Positions 22,648-34,248 of a DNA stretch of 64,000 bases are shown piece by piece. The notes under the pieces are model-generated. The model was not told the origin of the DNA. It ran no database searches and worked only from the letters and a program-made list of their open reading frames with translations. How positions within the stretch are numbered: position 1 is the stretch's first letter; each line of letters opens with the position of its first letter. Location of the stretch: positions 18,388,001 to 18,452,000 of the forward strand of contig CM076146.1 of NCBI GenBank assembly GCA_038025085.1, in the 5' to 3' direction. The translations under genes were made by a program, and so were the position numbers. Origin of the DNA: Tetragonia tetragonoides (Eukaryota; Streptophyta; Magnoliopsida; Caryophyllales; Aizoaceae).

Positions 22648-23016
22648 CCGCCAGGGCCAGCGGTTGGACCGCTGAGCCTGGGCGGCTCTGAATCGGGCCG
22701 GTGTTTCGTTGCGAGGTCGAGGGTTTAAAATAGGGGAGGCCAGTTGTAGGTCATTTTACCCTAAAATTATCGAACCTCTCTCTCTTCCTCCATTGTTGCT
22801 CAAGCTTTTCTTCTTGCCATTTCTTGCTCAATGGTTTCTCTTTTTTGCTTGCATTTGATTGCTTTTGCCCGATCTTTGCATAATTTGGAGTTTCCATGTG
22901 ATTTCTCACAAGTTTGGAGCAAAATTGTGAGTGCTTTTGAGACACTAGGAGAGAGAAAATCCAAAAATTCTCAATCTTTGCCTTGTCCATCTTGTTCATT
23001 TGCTTATTCTTGCTTA
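22648..23016 (+). promoter_or_regulatory. Promoter and leader of PMD gene copy B
   Basis: A GC-rich block (22648-22706, GGGCCAGCGGTTGGACCGC) is followed by GAGGTCGAGGGTTTAAAATA near 22713 and a CT-rich leader. The TATA-proximal 25 bp match the promoter of PMD copy D (56640-56665 on minus). LTR-A ends exactly at the left edge. Confidence 0.5.
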
Positions 23017-25896
23017 ATGGCTCCTAAATAAGGAAAGAGGAAGAGCAAAAGAGCCAAGGTGCAGGCGGAGATCGAAGAGCTCGATATTTTCACAAGGGCT
23101 TTTCCTCCTCAGGTTAAGCCTTCAAAGAGGAAGCCTAACGTGGCCTTTCCTCAAGATAGATACACTCGATCGGATAGGATGCTCAACATTGTTTGGGATC
23201 GATCAGAATTACTTTTCCGACCGGCGAATCATTTGAGTTCTCAGGCCCCTAAATTCATGGTAAGTCCTTCAAACTCTTACAATTTAAAAGTTTTGTGCAT
23301 TGAATTTTGAGTTTATATGCTTGCCTTGAATTATATTATATGCAATTGTCAAGCTTGTAGTGCATGTGATCTTGCGCGGCATGAACGAACTTAGAGACAT
23401 GCTTTAGGATTGAACATTTGTGTGAAATGTGTACCTAAGTATTGCGAACTTGATCATAGGAACCCGATGGTAATTTGAGAGCCCATGGAAATTATGGCAA
23501 ACCCGCCAAGCTTTTCAAAACCTTGCCCAGAGAAGTGCAAGATGCGGTGTTGAATACGCGGTTTGGGCCTTTGATGAAGGCGGTTGACTCGATGGAGCGA
23601 GTCAAGAGGTGTGTTGTGCGGTTGTCCTTGAGCGTTTTTGGGATACTACCAATACGTTCCACTTCCCTTATGTGGAGATGATGATTGCTCCTTGGGAGTT
23701 TTCACTTTTGACCGGGGTACCTTGCGTAGGTACGCCCATTGTTTATGACGTTTCCATTTGGAAGCGTAAGACGGAGTTGGTTGGCCTTTTCGGCCCTTGG
23801 GGCAATACATGGGGTCATCACTAGCGTCCCTATAGCGATCTTATTGCTGGTTTGAAGGATCCAAGGTATAAAAGGAATAGCTCAGTGGAGCAAAAGGCGA
23901 GGATGTTTGTCGCCTGTCTTCTTGCTACCTCTATCTATAGTGATAAGAGGGAGCGTATTCATGTTATCTATCTCCAAAGTCTGCTGGACTGGGATAGAGT
24001 GAGAGAGTACCACTAGGGGTTGCCGGGCTACGCCAACCTCATGAGGTGCTTGTGGTACGCTTGCCGTAGGAACAACGAGGGATACAAGCAGGCGAACCTT
24101 CCCGCTGTGAGCTTATGCGGCTTTTGGAAGGTCTTGCAGGTGCGTTTTTACCTTTTGTTGCATTTGCTCTTTTTGTATGCATGATTTAAATGTATAGTGC
24201 TTAATCTCATGTTTGGATGTAGCATTCATTTTTCGAGCACTTTCCGGATTTGTCGCCAACTGGCTAGGCTTTGGACTTCCCGGTTTGTACGGCATGGCAC
24301 CATAGGGGTCCTATGCCCTTAAGATCTCTCCAACAGTTCAGGGAAGCTCTTCTTCGTCTCAACTGGCATAAGGTAAAATATTGCTTTTGTTGTATGGATT
24401 GCATTTCTCGTATAGAAATATCTTATATTGCCTGTTTTTTTAGATAGATTACTTCCAGTGGGTGAAGTATCATGAGTTAGCTCTGAACGCTATCCTTACT
24501 TCCAGGGTCGTGGACCGTTAGAGGATCATGGTTTAGGGGTCCGTTCTCGTTTGAGTGGTATTTAGGAGAGCGGGCTTTTCGTCGGGTTTATCCCAACTTG
24601 GCTGGTCCTAGAATTTCTTTGTGGATCCTCCTTCAATCATGTTCCTGGTGAGGTGTCTGTCTCGTGAGCAGATTGTTGCGGCCATAGCCGACTCAGATGC
24701 AATGCAATATTTGACGGAGCCTGCCGAGTACCTTGCGGGCCATTGCGAGTAGTTCCGTCTCGATCACCTCATGCCTTCATTTGTGGGCTTGAAGGTAAGA
24801 ATAATTGCATTTGATATTCTATGCCTCTTGCCTATTTGTACTAACTTATCTGCCTTGTAGGAGCTTGGGGTTGATAACGTCAAGGTGGACATTCCGGATA
24901 TGCGGGTTCGAGGTCGGGACTATGGCTGGAAGGAGCGTTGGGGGGGAGATCCCTATGACTGAGGATCTTGACGAGGATATTCAGGGCTTACCTCTTCCAG
25001 TTGGGCATCCAGGGGTAAACTTGTAAATTAAAAAAAAAAGACGAATGCTTTTTTTTATTTTATATGCTTGTGCTCACTTTTCGTTTCTGTGTAGCTTGAT
25101 CGTGAGCATACCGGGAAGGTCTTCAAGATGGTTCATGCCATGAAGTTTTTGGATATCTCGAGGCCTTTCGAAGGGTACTTGCTCAAGAGCTGGTGTGGAT
25201 AAGGTAAGCTTTATTTTGCATTTTCAAAGTTGCGTGCTTTGAGAAATGTATGTATAACTTTTCTGTGGAATGCAAGTTGAGTACCGTCGACTTCTCTGAC
25301 TTAGGTTCTGACAGATGGTGTTGTCAGAGGACGAGGGTGAGGGATCTCAGAGAGTCGTGAGCTCACCTTAGCGTAGTCCTCGAGAGAGAAGCCCTCGAAG
25401 GGAGAGTCCTAGGAGAGAGAGGATGCTTGTTTATCGGTCTAACCGCCCTGATGGGAGTAGGACGACACTGTATGTGGAGCCTACTCCTATGCATGTGCCG
25501 ATCTATCCTCCTTATCCCGGGGATGTGGGGTATCCTTCTTATGGCAGGGTTTATTATCATCCCCCGGTTCCTACTCCTATTGTGCCTACCATGCCTCCCC
25601 GTGCCTCTTGGGGTTACGATTCGAGCTATGCTGGAGAAGGGCCTTCGTATAGGGGGCCTGCCAGACACTCCTCCTTTGATCCTAGCCAGCTAAAAGCGTT
25701 TGTTTTTGGTGATCAGGGGCGTAGGTCAGAGGACCATTTTGAGATGACTCGTACGGATGACCAGGATGTGGTTGATGGAGCATGTGCTGCGTTATCGAGC
25801 ACCGCTGGGCCTCCACAGGTTGAAACAGGGGCCGCAGGGGCCCTTTTTTCGCCGGGTAGCCTTACTTTTTTCCGTGTTTGCGAGAGCCCTATATAA
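23017..25896 (+). pseudogene. PMD gene copy B, seven exons, decayed
   Basis: Exons by GT-AG sites: 23017-23259, 23460-24139, 24223-24372, 24444-24794, 24861-25014, 25095-25203 and 25315-25896. The introns are 66-200 bp. Exon 1 encodes MAPK then a stop, followed in frame by GKRKSKRAKVQAEIEELDIF. Exon 2 holds the PMD core (ERFWDTTNTFHFP after a frameshift at about 23635, LTGVPCVGTPIVYDV, GPWGNTWGHH then stop). The last exon is Arg/Ser-rich (RERSPRRESPRRER) then Pro/Tyr-rich. Many stops make it a pseudogene. Intron sites match copies A, C and D. The DUF7745-like gene B starts 100 bp downstream, same strand. Confidence 0.8.
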
Positions 25897-25995
25897 GCCT
25901 TGGGTAAGTCCGAGTTGGGACATCACCTTCATTATTTACCATTAATAAAGAGCTTTTAGAGAGAGAAATCCCCCTTCCTTGTCAAGAAATCAGCC

Positions 25996-27164
25996 ATGGT
26001 GAGTTTTGATGTTATGTTCGAAAAGTGGTTGCAATCCATGACTCCCGAAGAGAGGATGAGACTTATTCATTTCTACTTGAATGCCCTCTTCCATCTCAAA
26101 CAAGTGCAAATTATATGCAACCTTCTCGAGGCCGCAGTGGAGTTTTGGGATGACAAGCTCCATGTGTTCCGGTTTGGGTATAATGAATTATGTCCTCTTC
26201 CCGAGGAATTTGCCGCAATTCTTGAATTTCTTCATGACAAGGCTCCCACTACTCCTTGGCTAGGAGCAAACTATGAAGGCTATTTCATGATATACATAAG
26301 GGTAAAATCGTTTTGAATTTTTTCTACAATTGTAAGCATACAAGACTTACCCTTATTACCTCCACCAACAAAGAGGTATCTATGTAAAAGGCATTGAATA
26401 TGTTCTTGGTGAAACTTTCATTTGCTTGGACCGCAAGAAACAAGAATTATCTTTTGGTGGATGGACAGGGAGCCCTATCCTTCTTCAAGTAAGTGTTTGG
26501 TTTTGCATGAAGTTATTATCTTTGAATAAAGCTTGGATCTTTGATGGATTATTAACTTTATTTTGCTTGTTGTTGCTTTTTGTAGATATGGCTTCTTGAG
26601 CACATGTGCTTTATTGAGAGGCCCGCCAATGCTCTCAAGTATCAACCAAAATAATTTCCGGCACGCTGGAGGTTGTACTATGAGTCTATCATAGATGAAT
26701 GGCGTGTGTATCTCAAAGCTTGTTCGTTGCTAAGGTGGACCGTGAAGTGGTAGAACCTCAAATCCCTAATCGGATGCAATAGGGACACGGGCTACTACCA
26801 AATCCTTGGTCTCTTTAATTCCACTTACATCTTTCCTAGTCGTATTATGCGACAATATGGGAAATGCCAAATTATCCTACAAAAGGATAGTGTGCCTCCT
26901 ACCACGCGAACTTTGACAATTAGCATGGTAAGATCTTGGGAGTGCGCATGGGATCGTCGTCCTAAGTGGAATATCCCTCATATCAAAGCTCCAACGAGTA
27001 TCTCTTCGGCATATCATGCTTGGATGGATTGCAAAACCATGGAGCGCCGTGCATGTAGAAAATCCGAGCAAGAGGATCTTAAGGCCCAATCGGCCAAAGT
27101 TAGCCTAAGACTCTCAAACCCTAATGATCCAAAAAGGAAGGGTAAGAAAAAGGGAGTTAATTAA
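25996..27164 (+). pseudogene. DUF7745-like gene copy B, with introns
   Basis: Exon 1 (25996 to about 26300) encodes MVSFDVMFEKWLQSMTPEER, then KLHVFRFGYNELCPLPEEF. A later block (about 26390-26490) reads GIEYVLGETFICLDRKKQE and is followed by a GTAAGT donor. The next block starts after a TAG acceptor at 26585 (IWLLEHMCFIERPANALKYQ) and runs to 27164 with ISSAYHAWMDCKT and a Lys-rich tail. Stops at about 26655 and 26750 disable it. It is more intact than copy A. It follows PMD B on the same strand; LTR-A copy 3 begins 15 bp after its stop. The family name is from memory and the function is unknown. Confidence 0.65.
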
Positions 27165-27355
27165 GTATATAAAGGGCATTGTGATACCCCAATATTTTCT
27201 ATAATTAGTATGTCGATTTATAAATGACTTATAAATAATTTCGGACATTAAATCATATTTACATTCAAGGATTCGATTTATTCAATTAAAGCCATATTAT
27301 TATGGGACTTTCACAAATTATATTCATCAAATTTGGGGAGTTTAATTAAAACTTT

Positions 27356-28913
27356 GGGGAATTCCAATTGGTGCCCTTTTACTATTGACTTATCCAACTG
27401 GTGCCCCTAACACAGCAAGAAGTCCGGTCCGTGCCCCTTTACTTTTTAAAAGTCTATTCCGTGACCTTATTTTATGTTTTCCGTTATAGGTATCCGTTAA
27501 TTGGTGACGTGTCAATGTTGAAAGAATTTTGGTTTTTTAGGGTCCATTTTCGACTAAAATAAGCAGACCAAATTGCCCCTGTCACTGTCAGGCAGCTTTT
27601 ATCATTTTTGTATTTTCTAAAAAAATTCTAAAAATATAAATGAAACCCCACCTAAGCCCCACCCCCTACTCTCGTGTAGTTGTTCCAGAAGAGCCCACAC
27701 TCTCTCTCTCACTCACTCTCTCTCTCTCTCTCTCTCTCTCTCCCCTATCTCTCTCTCTCTCTCTTCTTACTGTAAAAAAAAATTGGTTTTCAACTGCTAA
27801 TTGAGCTTGAAATTTCAATCAGGTTCTTATGATTTTTAAGTTAAAACTTTATAATCATTAGTTATGAGGTCAATTTTTTTCTAAATCAATGATTTTCAAA
27901 TCCAAAAATTCTGGGTTGTTTCAATCAGGTTCTTATGATTTTTAAGTTAAAACTTTATAATCATTAGTTATGAGCTCAAATTTTTTTCTAAATCAATGAT
28001 TTTCAAATCCAAAAATTCTGGGTTGTTGGTTTCTGGATGCAAAACCTCAACTATGGTTTTTGGTGTCTAGTAGATTATTTTGGCGTGATTTTGATGGTGG
28101 TGAAAAAACAGAGGACACATGCAGGTGGTGGTGGCAATCGGTAAAATGACAGGGGTAATGAGTAGGGAAAGAAAAAAGAAAAAGAAAAAAAATTGGATTC
28201 CTCAAACCGGCGGTTGAAACCGAAGGGTGCTGGTGGTGGATTCACTTGGTCTCGCTGAAGGACTGGACGAAATCGATGTCGAAGAAGCCGAGAAGGTAAA
28301 GCATCAGAAGCTTTTGGGGGTGAGATTGTTTTTTGAGCCACCGGAGGTTGTTGCCGTCGCCGGTGGTCCATTAGGGATTAGATGGACATGTCTGATTTGA
28401 GGAGAGAGAAAAAAAAAGAGACCTGCCGCCACGGAAATGCGAATGGAAAAAAGAAGGGGCATGTTTGGGATTGGAACCAAGCCCCATGGCTGAGTTTGTG
28501 GAACAAAGCCTCCATGGCTGAGTCTCTGGAACAAAGTTTCCATGTTTGGAGTTCCTGGAACAAATAAGAAAAGATAAAGAAAAAAGAAAAGGGGAGAAAA
28601 TAATTTAAAAAGGAGAAAATGCAACTGAACATAGCTTAAATAGAAAAAATACAAAAAATGAATTAAAAATATAATTAATTTTTCATTTCATGGAAAAAAC
28701 CCAACTTCTCAATCGTCAATGTCGTTTAAAGATGGCATCCCTGCGTTTTAGTAAGGGTAAAATTGACAATGCAAAAATTGTCTAACGGAAAACAAAAAAT
28801 AAGGTCACCGAATAGACTTTTAAAAAGTAAAGGGGCACGGACCGGACTTCTTTCTGTGTTAGGGGCACTAGTTGGACAAGTCAATAGTAAAAGAGCACCA
28901 ATTGGAATTCCTC
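27356..28913. mobile_element. Non-autonomous MULE with 9-bp target duplication
   Basis: Perfect 9-bp target duplications TAAAACTTT flank it at 27347-27355 and 28914-28922. Inverted ends start G(G/A)GGAATTCCAATTGG and stay similar for about 130 bp, through 'AAGTCCGGTCCGTGCCCC' and 'GTGACCTTATTTT'. There is no transposase. The interior has a CT tract (27700-27765), a 106-bp direct duplication, and a GC-richer block (28070-28560) that might be captured gene sequence. The TIR length and 9-bp duplication fit Mutator-like elements. Confidence 0.9.
27813..28024 (+). repeat. 106-bp tandem duplication inside the MULE
   Basis: Two copies, starting at 27813 and 27919, from TTTCAATCAGGTTCTTATG to AAATTCTGGGTTG. 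They are almost identical, which indicates a recent duplication. Confidence 0.9.
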
Positions 28914-29110
28914 TAAAACTTTTTATATATGAATAAGAAATATTCATATTGTTTTATTTAGCTTTATTGAGCAATTTAAATCAGATTATTATTTAAAGCT
29001 TTCCTAAACCTATTAGTATTGACTGTCATTGACTAGATAACCTAGAGAGGTCTATTTAAGCAAAGTTAGGGGGTCATTAGTCAGATTGCTTATCCCTCTC
29101 ATTTCACTCA

Positions 29111-29115
29111 CTCAC

Positions 29116-29167
<52 letters not shown>

Positions 29168-29175
29168 TCTCTCTC
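29111..29175. repeat. (CT)n tract at the junction of two opposed LTR-A copies
   Basis: About 30 CT units, with one CC interruption. They are part of the CT-rich leader of LTR-A copy 3 and the apparent insertion target of copy 4. Confidence 0.9.
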
Positions 29176-31618
29176 TGTAACACCCTCGAGTTCGCAACGA
29201 TTCCTGGGAACTATAGACGTCGTTGTGCACGACTCGATACCGCTGAACCGTCCCGAACCCGAGGGGATGTCACTACAACATTTATCACTGAGTAAATGCT
29301 AAGCAGAAAGAAAGACTAGGCATCAAAAGGAGCTTACTAAGGAAGTAAACAAACTAAACAGTTAATATCAGAGTTGCCTATATAGTGAGCTAAATTTAAC
29401 CAAATTTATTACAACTTGCCTTCAAAGGGCTAAATCCAATAAAATCTCAACGATCTAATCCGAACAGAAACAGTTCTAAAAACCGACGCCAACTCTACTT
29501 CCAAGCTGTACGTCCTCAATCAACTAAACCTGCACTTTGGTTTCCGTGACGGAAACAAAATACAGAAGAAAAGACAAGAAACAAAAGAGAAACAAAAATC
29601 AGATAAACTGAATAAACGTCATCCGTACCCAGTAAAAACATTTCGCAAACCTTACCTGAGGTTTTAGAAGAATCATTGAAACTCATTTGCATACGCACAT
29701 AAGCATATAATCAAGCATACGCATAACGACATTATTTTATATGCAATTATTGTATCGTGATCACACGAAATACGACATAGACAATCCGTCTTGATTAGAG
29801 AGATGTAAGAGAGCGAATAGAACAGCGATTACCCATATTGTTCATCGAAGATACAATCACGCCATGGACACACTACCTCTAGTACAATTACACGAGCCTA
29901 GAGGACTAAATAAATGGGGACTGATCCATCCCAGACACACTGCGAGGTGTCCATAAGTAACTTGGGAATCACTCATCCCCTTGAACTACACCATTAGGTG
30001 TAATCCCGATTGCTCGACTACTCATAGGGATCCATTAGGAGTCTTACTCTCATTTAATTCAATTCACATAATTTGCATTGGTTGACATAAGTGGTACTAC
30101 TAGACCACGACTTACTAATTCATTTCATGCTCTTGACAATGAATAGTAATTAACGACGATAATGATAATTCAATACGATGAGAATTAAACATGCTTTAAT
30201 TCAATATTGACGATAATTTAATAATGACGACAAGTAATGTCCAGCACAATTTCGGCAGCACTTCGGCAGGGTAATATGATATCCAAAAATTCACAAATCA
30301 CCAAAGACATTCAAAGCTAATATATAGGTGATCACTAGCACTCAATAATACCCATACCAATTAGCATGATAACATCAACATGTGAATTATAAACGATATT
30401 TACAGCATTGAACATGCTTATGAAATCTCATAATAACGACGCTATAATTTGATCATGCTTTGCATATTAAATTCACAATAAATTCCCAATTAGCACAGAA
30501 CACATCAAAATAGTTTTGATGGGGCTTTGGAAGGAGGTAGGTATGAGCGCTTACCACTAATACGCTACTAACAGTAAGTATGCTCTAACCAATCGACGAA
30601 AATCACGCTTGCTCGTTAGGTCCTAATTAAAAACAATTACCAAATCAGTATTAATTAAATACTAAAATACAAACAGTAAGGAAATATCAGTCTGAAAATT
30701 TTATTAAATTCCTTGACTTATTTCAACCAATCTAGGATTTTGAAAATCAGAATCCCGATTCCGAATTAGTGCAGAAAAATAAAAACATTAAATCAAAAAT
30801 ACTGAAAATCGAATTAATAATTACGAAAAATATAAAAACGAAACCCTAACTTTAAAACTAGTTCTAGGTCACGGGTACCCATGCATGGAACCCATAACCA
30901 CCACCACCACCCACTGGCCACCATGGCCGGTGGTGGTGGTCGCCGGTGCTCCGGCGAGGAGAGGAGAGAGAAAATCGCGAAGGGGGGAGAGAGAGCATGG
31001 GGCTCGGTCTCTGGACCTGGGCCATCACCGGCGACGGCGCGACGGCGAACAGGGGGAAGGGGAATCGCGACGCGAGGAGAGAGAAAGAACGAGAAAAAGA
31101 AAGAGAAAGAGAGAGGGGGGAGAGAAGAGGTTACCGGCGTGAGGGAGGAGGTGGTGCCGGCGGTTGTTTCCGGCGAGGAGGGCCGGTGGAGAGAGGAGAG
31201 AGAGCCTCGGGTGAGGAGAGAGAGAGTGGACGGTGAGAGAGAGAAGAGAGCTTGAGGGTTTTGGCTCAATTTGCAAAACTGATCACCTGTCTCAACTTTT
31301 CCTTATATAGGCCCTCAGTCAACCCAAGTCAAATACTACTAGGTTTAGGAATTTATTTAATAATTTTCTGATTTAAATAACAAATTAAAACTAATTAAAA
31401 CTATATGAATAATTCTTATTCATATATAAAACATTTTGATTAAAGTCCTCAAAATTAATAAATGCAATTTATTCAATTCCCATAATAATAATTTATATTA
31501 TGATGGCTTTAATTGAATAAATCGAATCCTTGAATGAATATACGATTTAATCTCCGAAACTATTTATAAATCATTTATAAATCAATATAATAATTATAGA
31601 AAATATTGGGGTATCACA
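29176..31618 (-). mobile_element. LTR-A copy 4, 3' LTR of a minus-strand chromovirus
   Basis: On minus it starts TGTGATACCCC (31618) and ends GGGTGTTACA (29176); 2443 bp. Immediately upstream on minus is a purine-rich tract (AAGGAGGGTAGAA), the expected PPT, so this is a 3' LTR. The GA-rich leader lies at 30960-31255 and makes spurious Ser/Leu or Arg/Glu ORFs. A second, similar PPT-like copy lies near 31835-31860. Confidence 0.85.
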
Positions 31619-31871
31619 TTCTACCCTCCTTAAAAGAAGTTTCGGGACATGAAGTAATCACTTCCCAAAACAAAACGATTTTACCATACGAAAGTACAAA
31701 ACAATTTCTTGGACACTAACATATACAAGATGAGCAAGTACGATCATGATTCTAAGTTGATTAGCATGCACCATGCAATGCTTGAACATGCAATTCGTGC
31801 AAAGCGATAAACAAAACGAAATTTCGAGGCGTGACATTCTACCCTCCGTAAAAGGAGTTTCGTCCCGAAAC

Positions 31872-32276
31872 TCAAGTGGGACTAGTACCTTCTAGGAAGA
31901 GGTCTGGATACTTCTCGCGCATCATGGATTCAGCTTCCCATGTTGCTTCCTCTTGACCTTGTCGAGACCAAACGAGTTTGACGATCGGAATTATCTTTGT
32001 TCGAGTTGAGCGCTCTTTGCGATCCACTATCTTGATAGGACGCTCTTCATAAGTCCAACTTTCATCGAGATCGATCGTTTCAGGTTGAACGACATGAGTT
32101 GGATCATGTACGTATCCCTTCAATTGAGAGACATGAAACACACTATGGACTTTTGCAAGTTCCATAGGTAAAGCTAGTCGATAAGCAACCTCAACAATCC
32201 CTTCCAAGATCTCGTAAGGACCAATGTAACGAGGAATTAACTTCCCCTTACGACCAAAAAGCATGACACCAATCAC
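31872..32276 (-). pseudogene. Chromovirus (Tekay-type) integrase C-terminus with chromodomain-like tail
   Basis: The ORF reads MLFGRKGKLIPRYIGPYEIL (GPY/F module), then VAYRLALPMELAKVHSVFHV and SQLKGYVHD. The tail RPIKIVDRKERSTR...VKLVWSRQGQEEATWE is a chromodomain-like module typical of Tekay/Del chromoviruses. Everything upstream of the GPY/F module is missing; the sequence changes to Tat leader at about 32290. It directly precedes the LTR-A 3' LTR, so LTR-A can be assigned to this lineage. Confidence 0.88.
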
Positions 32277-32289
32277 AATATGGCAAGTA

Positions 32290-32724
32290 AATCAATTAAC
32301 ACCTTGATATGGACTATGGGACTAAATGCAATGGCTTGACACAATCTATTGTTGGATGAGGTAACCCACGACCGGATGCATTTCGTCATCTATGGGATGC
32401 ATAGTAAAACTAAACGTACCGTTTTACATATCTCGAATGGAAACATATAAATGCCATGGGATGAAACACGACTATGTGCAAGACATTTCGGACCTAGTGG
32501 GTCACTAACCAAGTCATAGACAATGCTTCAAAAGGTAGATCCTATTAAGGTGTGGTGATGTCTTTCGACATCTTGCGATGATAACGCATGCAAGTGAATG
32601 ATATAGATGCAAAGCAATGAATGTAAACACGTACGGTAATTGAACCAAATAGAAAAAATAAATTATTGGCATCGATAAGTTTTCGAATTACACCCTCTTA
32701 TTAAATCCCTAGTGAAATCACCAC
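32290..32724 (-). other. Tat leader fragment with PBS
   Basis: On minus, directly after the LTR end (32725), GTGGTGATTTCACTAGGGA matches the Tat PBS. The following leader resembles those of T1 and T2. No ORF is present. It is broken off at the chromovirus integrase fragment. Confidence 0.65.
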
Positions 32725-34248
32725 TGTAAGAACCCTTGCCTTACCAGCGCTAATTGAAATATTTAGTTGAAATTATGGTTCTTCAATAATACGTCATATG
32801 CAATTTTAATTCAATTGTGATGGGGAATAATAATTCGCAAGAAATGAAGTCGCCACCAATATTTAGGAAACAATTGGAAACCATCCAAAAGTGCACCCAA
32901 TTCCTATTGGTAATTGACTCATACCCAAAGGGGCTAAATATTGAGTTCGGGGTGTAGGCACGAAATAAACAAAACGAATCTCATCTAAATCGCCCTAACG
33001 GCCTCTACTAAGCCTATCCATGTCAAATATTTATTTAAACTATATGGCTCCATATAAATCCGGTCGTCCAAGATTCTAAATTTAACTAGGCGGGTTAAAG
33101 ACAACCAAATTATCTACCGTTATCGCTTTGCACAATTTATATCCAATTTACAAGCATATTAATTATCAAACACAAGCAAAAGATAAGAGCAATAATAAGA
33201 ACGCTCCAACCTACGATACTTTGCTAAACGCGCTAAGCATTGCATATGCACATCAACAAATTTGTTAGTAACTTCAATGGAAGTACAATGCAAAAATATT
33301 AACTTTATGCTAAAATAAACCTAAGGGGTTGCTATATGCATGAATAAACATAAGAAAGATGCAAACTTGCATAAACTAATAAAAAGATGCCAACTTTAAA
33401 TTAAACTGACATGCATAATTATTTCAAAGATCAAAACATGCATAATTATTCAACCATAATCAGAAGCTAAATAAAACATGATCATAAATAATAAAAGAAG
33501 AAGTTAAATAAGAGATTTAGGCCCTCAGGATGGTTAACCTGAACGTTCTATTCGAACGGGACTAGTAGAATTGGAGTTGCTCTTCAATCTTGGGTGCTAG
33601 ATTGGGTGCAATGGCTTGCTTGAACCTTCGAAATCTAAATTCTCTATAAAATGGGATATGTGTGCTCTCAAATTGCTTTCAAAATTATAAACTGACCAAC
33701 CTCTCTCAAAAGAGGGTGAAAGAGAGTATTTATAGAGTTAGAGGAGGAAATTAGGGGCCTAGGGTTGAAAATCCGGCGCCAAACTCGGCCCAGCCAGAAA
33801 ATCAGGCCCAGCGGCTACCCGGAAGGCATCTGGGAGCCAGCGGCGCCGCTGGGCCTAGCGGCTGGCCTGAGGGCCCCCGCTTTCACGCGTGTGCCGCCAG
33901 GTTGACAGCGTCAACCGCTCGACCAAGAGGCGCGCGCGCGACTAGGGTTTTTTGACTTTTTTTGCTCAGTAAATTACAAGATTGCCCTTGGGCTGATCCA
34001 GGGGGTCAGGATCGAGCGGTTTTGACCCAATCTTCAAGACGTGATATCTCTTGATCCGAGAGCCTGATTGAGGCAAGGTCAAAGGCGTTGGAATCCTTAT
34101 AATAAGGGCTATCCAAAGCCTAAGGTTTTAAGGAACTTGGTCTAGATTTCCGAGCAATGTCATTTTCTACTTACGTCCATGTTAATCCATTACCATCATC
34201 ATCGGACTTTGTGGTGCTAGGGGATGAGAACCAATTAGGGTGTCTACA
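32725..34248 (-). mobile_element. Tat LTR T3 (second Tat family)
   Basis: On minus it starts TGTAGACACCC (34248) and ends GGGTTCTTACA (32725), then the PBS. It matches LTR4 (57599-58989), for example GTCCGATGATGATGGTAATG. It has a GC-rich U3 block (33775-33930, CCAGCGGCGCCGCTGGGCC), TATA CTCTATAAATACTC near 33738, and a PBS-like TTGGTGGCGACTTC inside its 3' end (near 32863). The upstream PPT region is missing. Confidence 0.82.

Larger units (their letters stand above)
27180..29175 (+). mobile_element. LTR-A copy 3, 5' part, carrying a MULE
   Basis: It begins TGTGATACCCCAATATTTTC, the LTR-A start seen at 31618 and 53219 on minus. The LTR sequence resumes after the MULE at 28914 and runs through a TATA region (GAGGTCTATTTAAGC near 29050) into a (CT)n tract. 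It is then cut by the opposite-facing copy 4 at 29176. Confidence 0.85.

Noticed and set aside
22648..27179. PMD plus DUF7745-like pair as cargo of an LTR-A element (LTR-A on both sides, same orientation)
   Set aside because: No PBS follows the left LTR, the PPT before the right LTR is weak, and PMD D's promoter continues past the junction point without LTR-A. Independent insertions fit better.
28075..28654. Overlapping minus-strand ORFs in the MULE
   Set aside because: Low-complexity Phe/Leu/Ser-rich, no domain, overlapping frames; kept only as a possible captured fragment.
29516..29698. Small minus ORFs in LTR-A (also 50936-51130)
   Set aside because: Recurring but noncoding LTR sequence; frames differ between copies.
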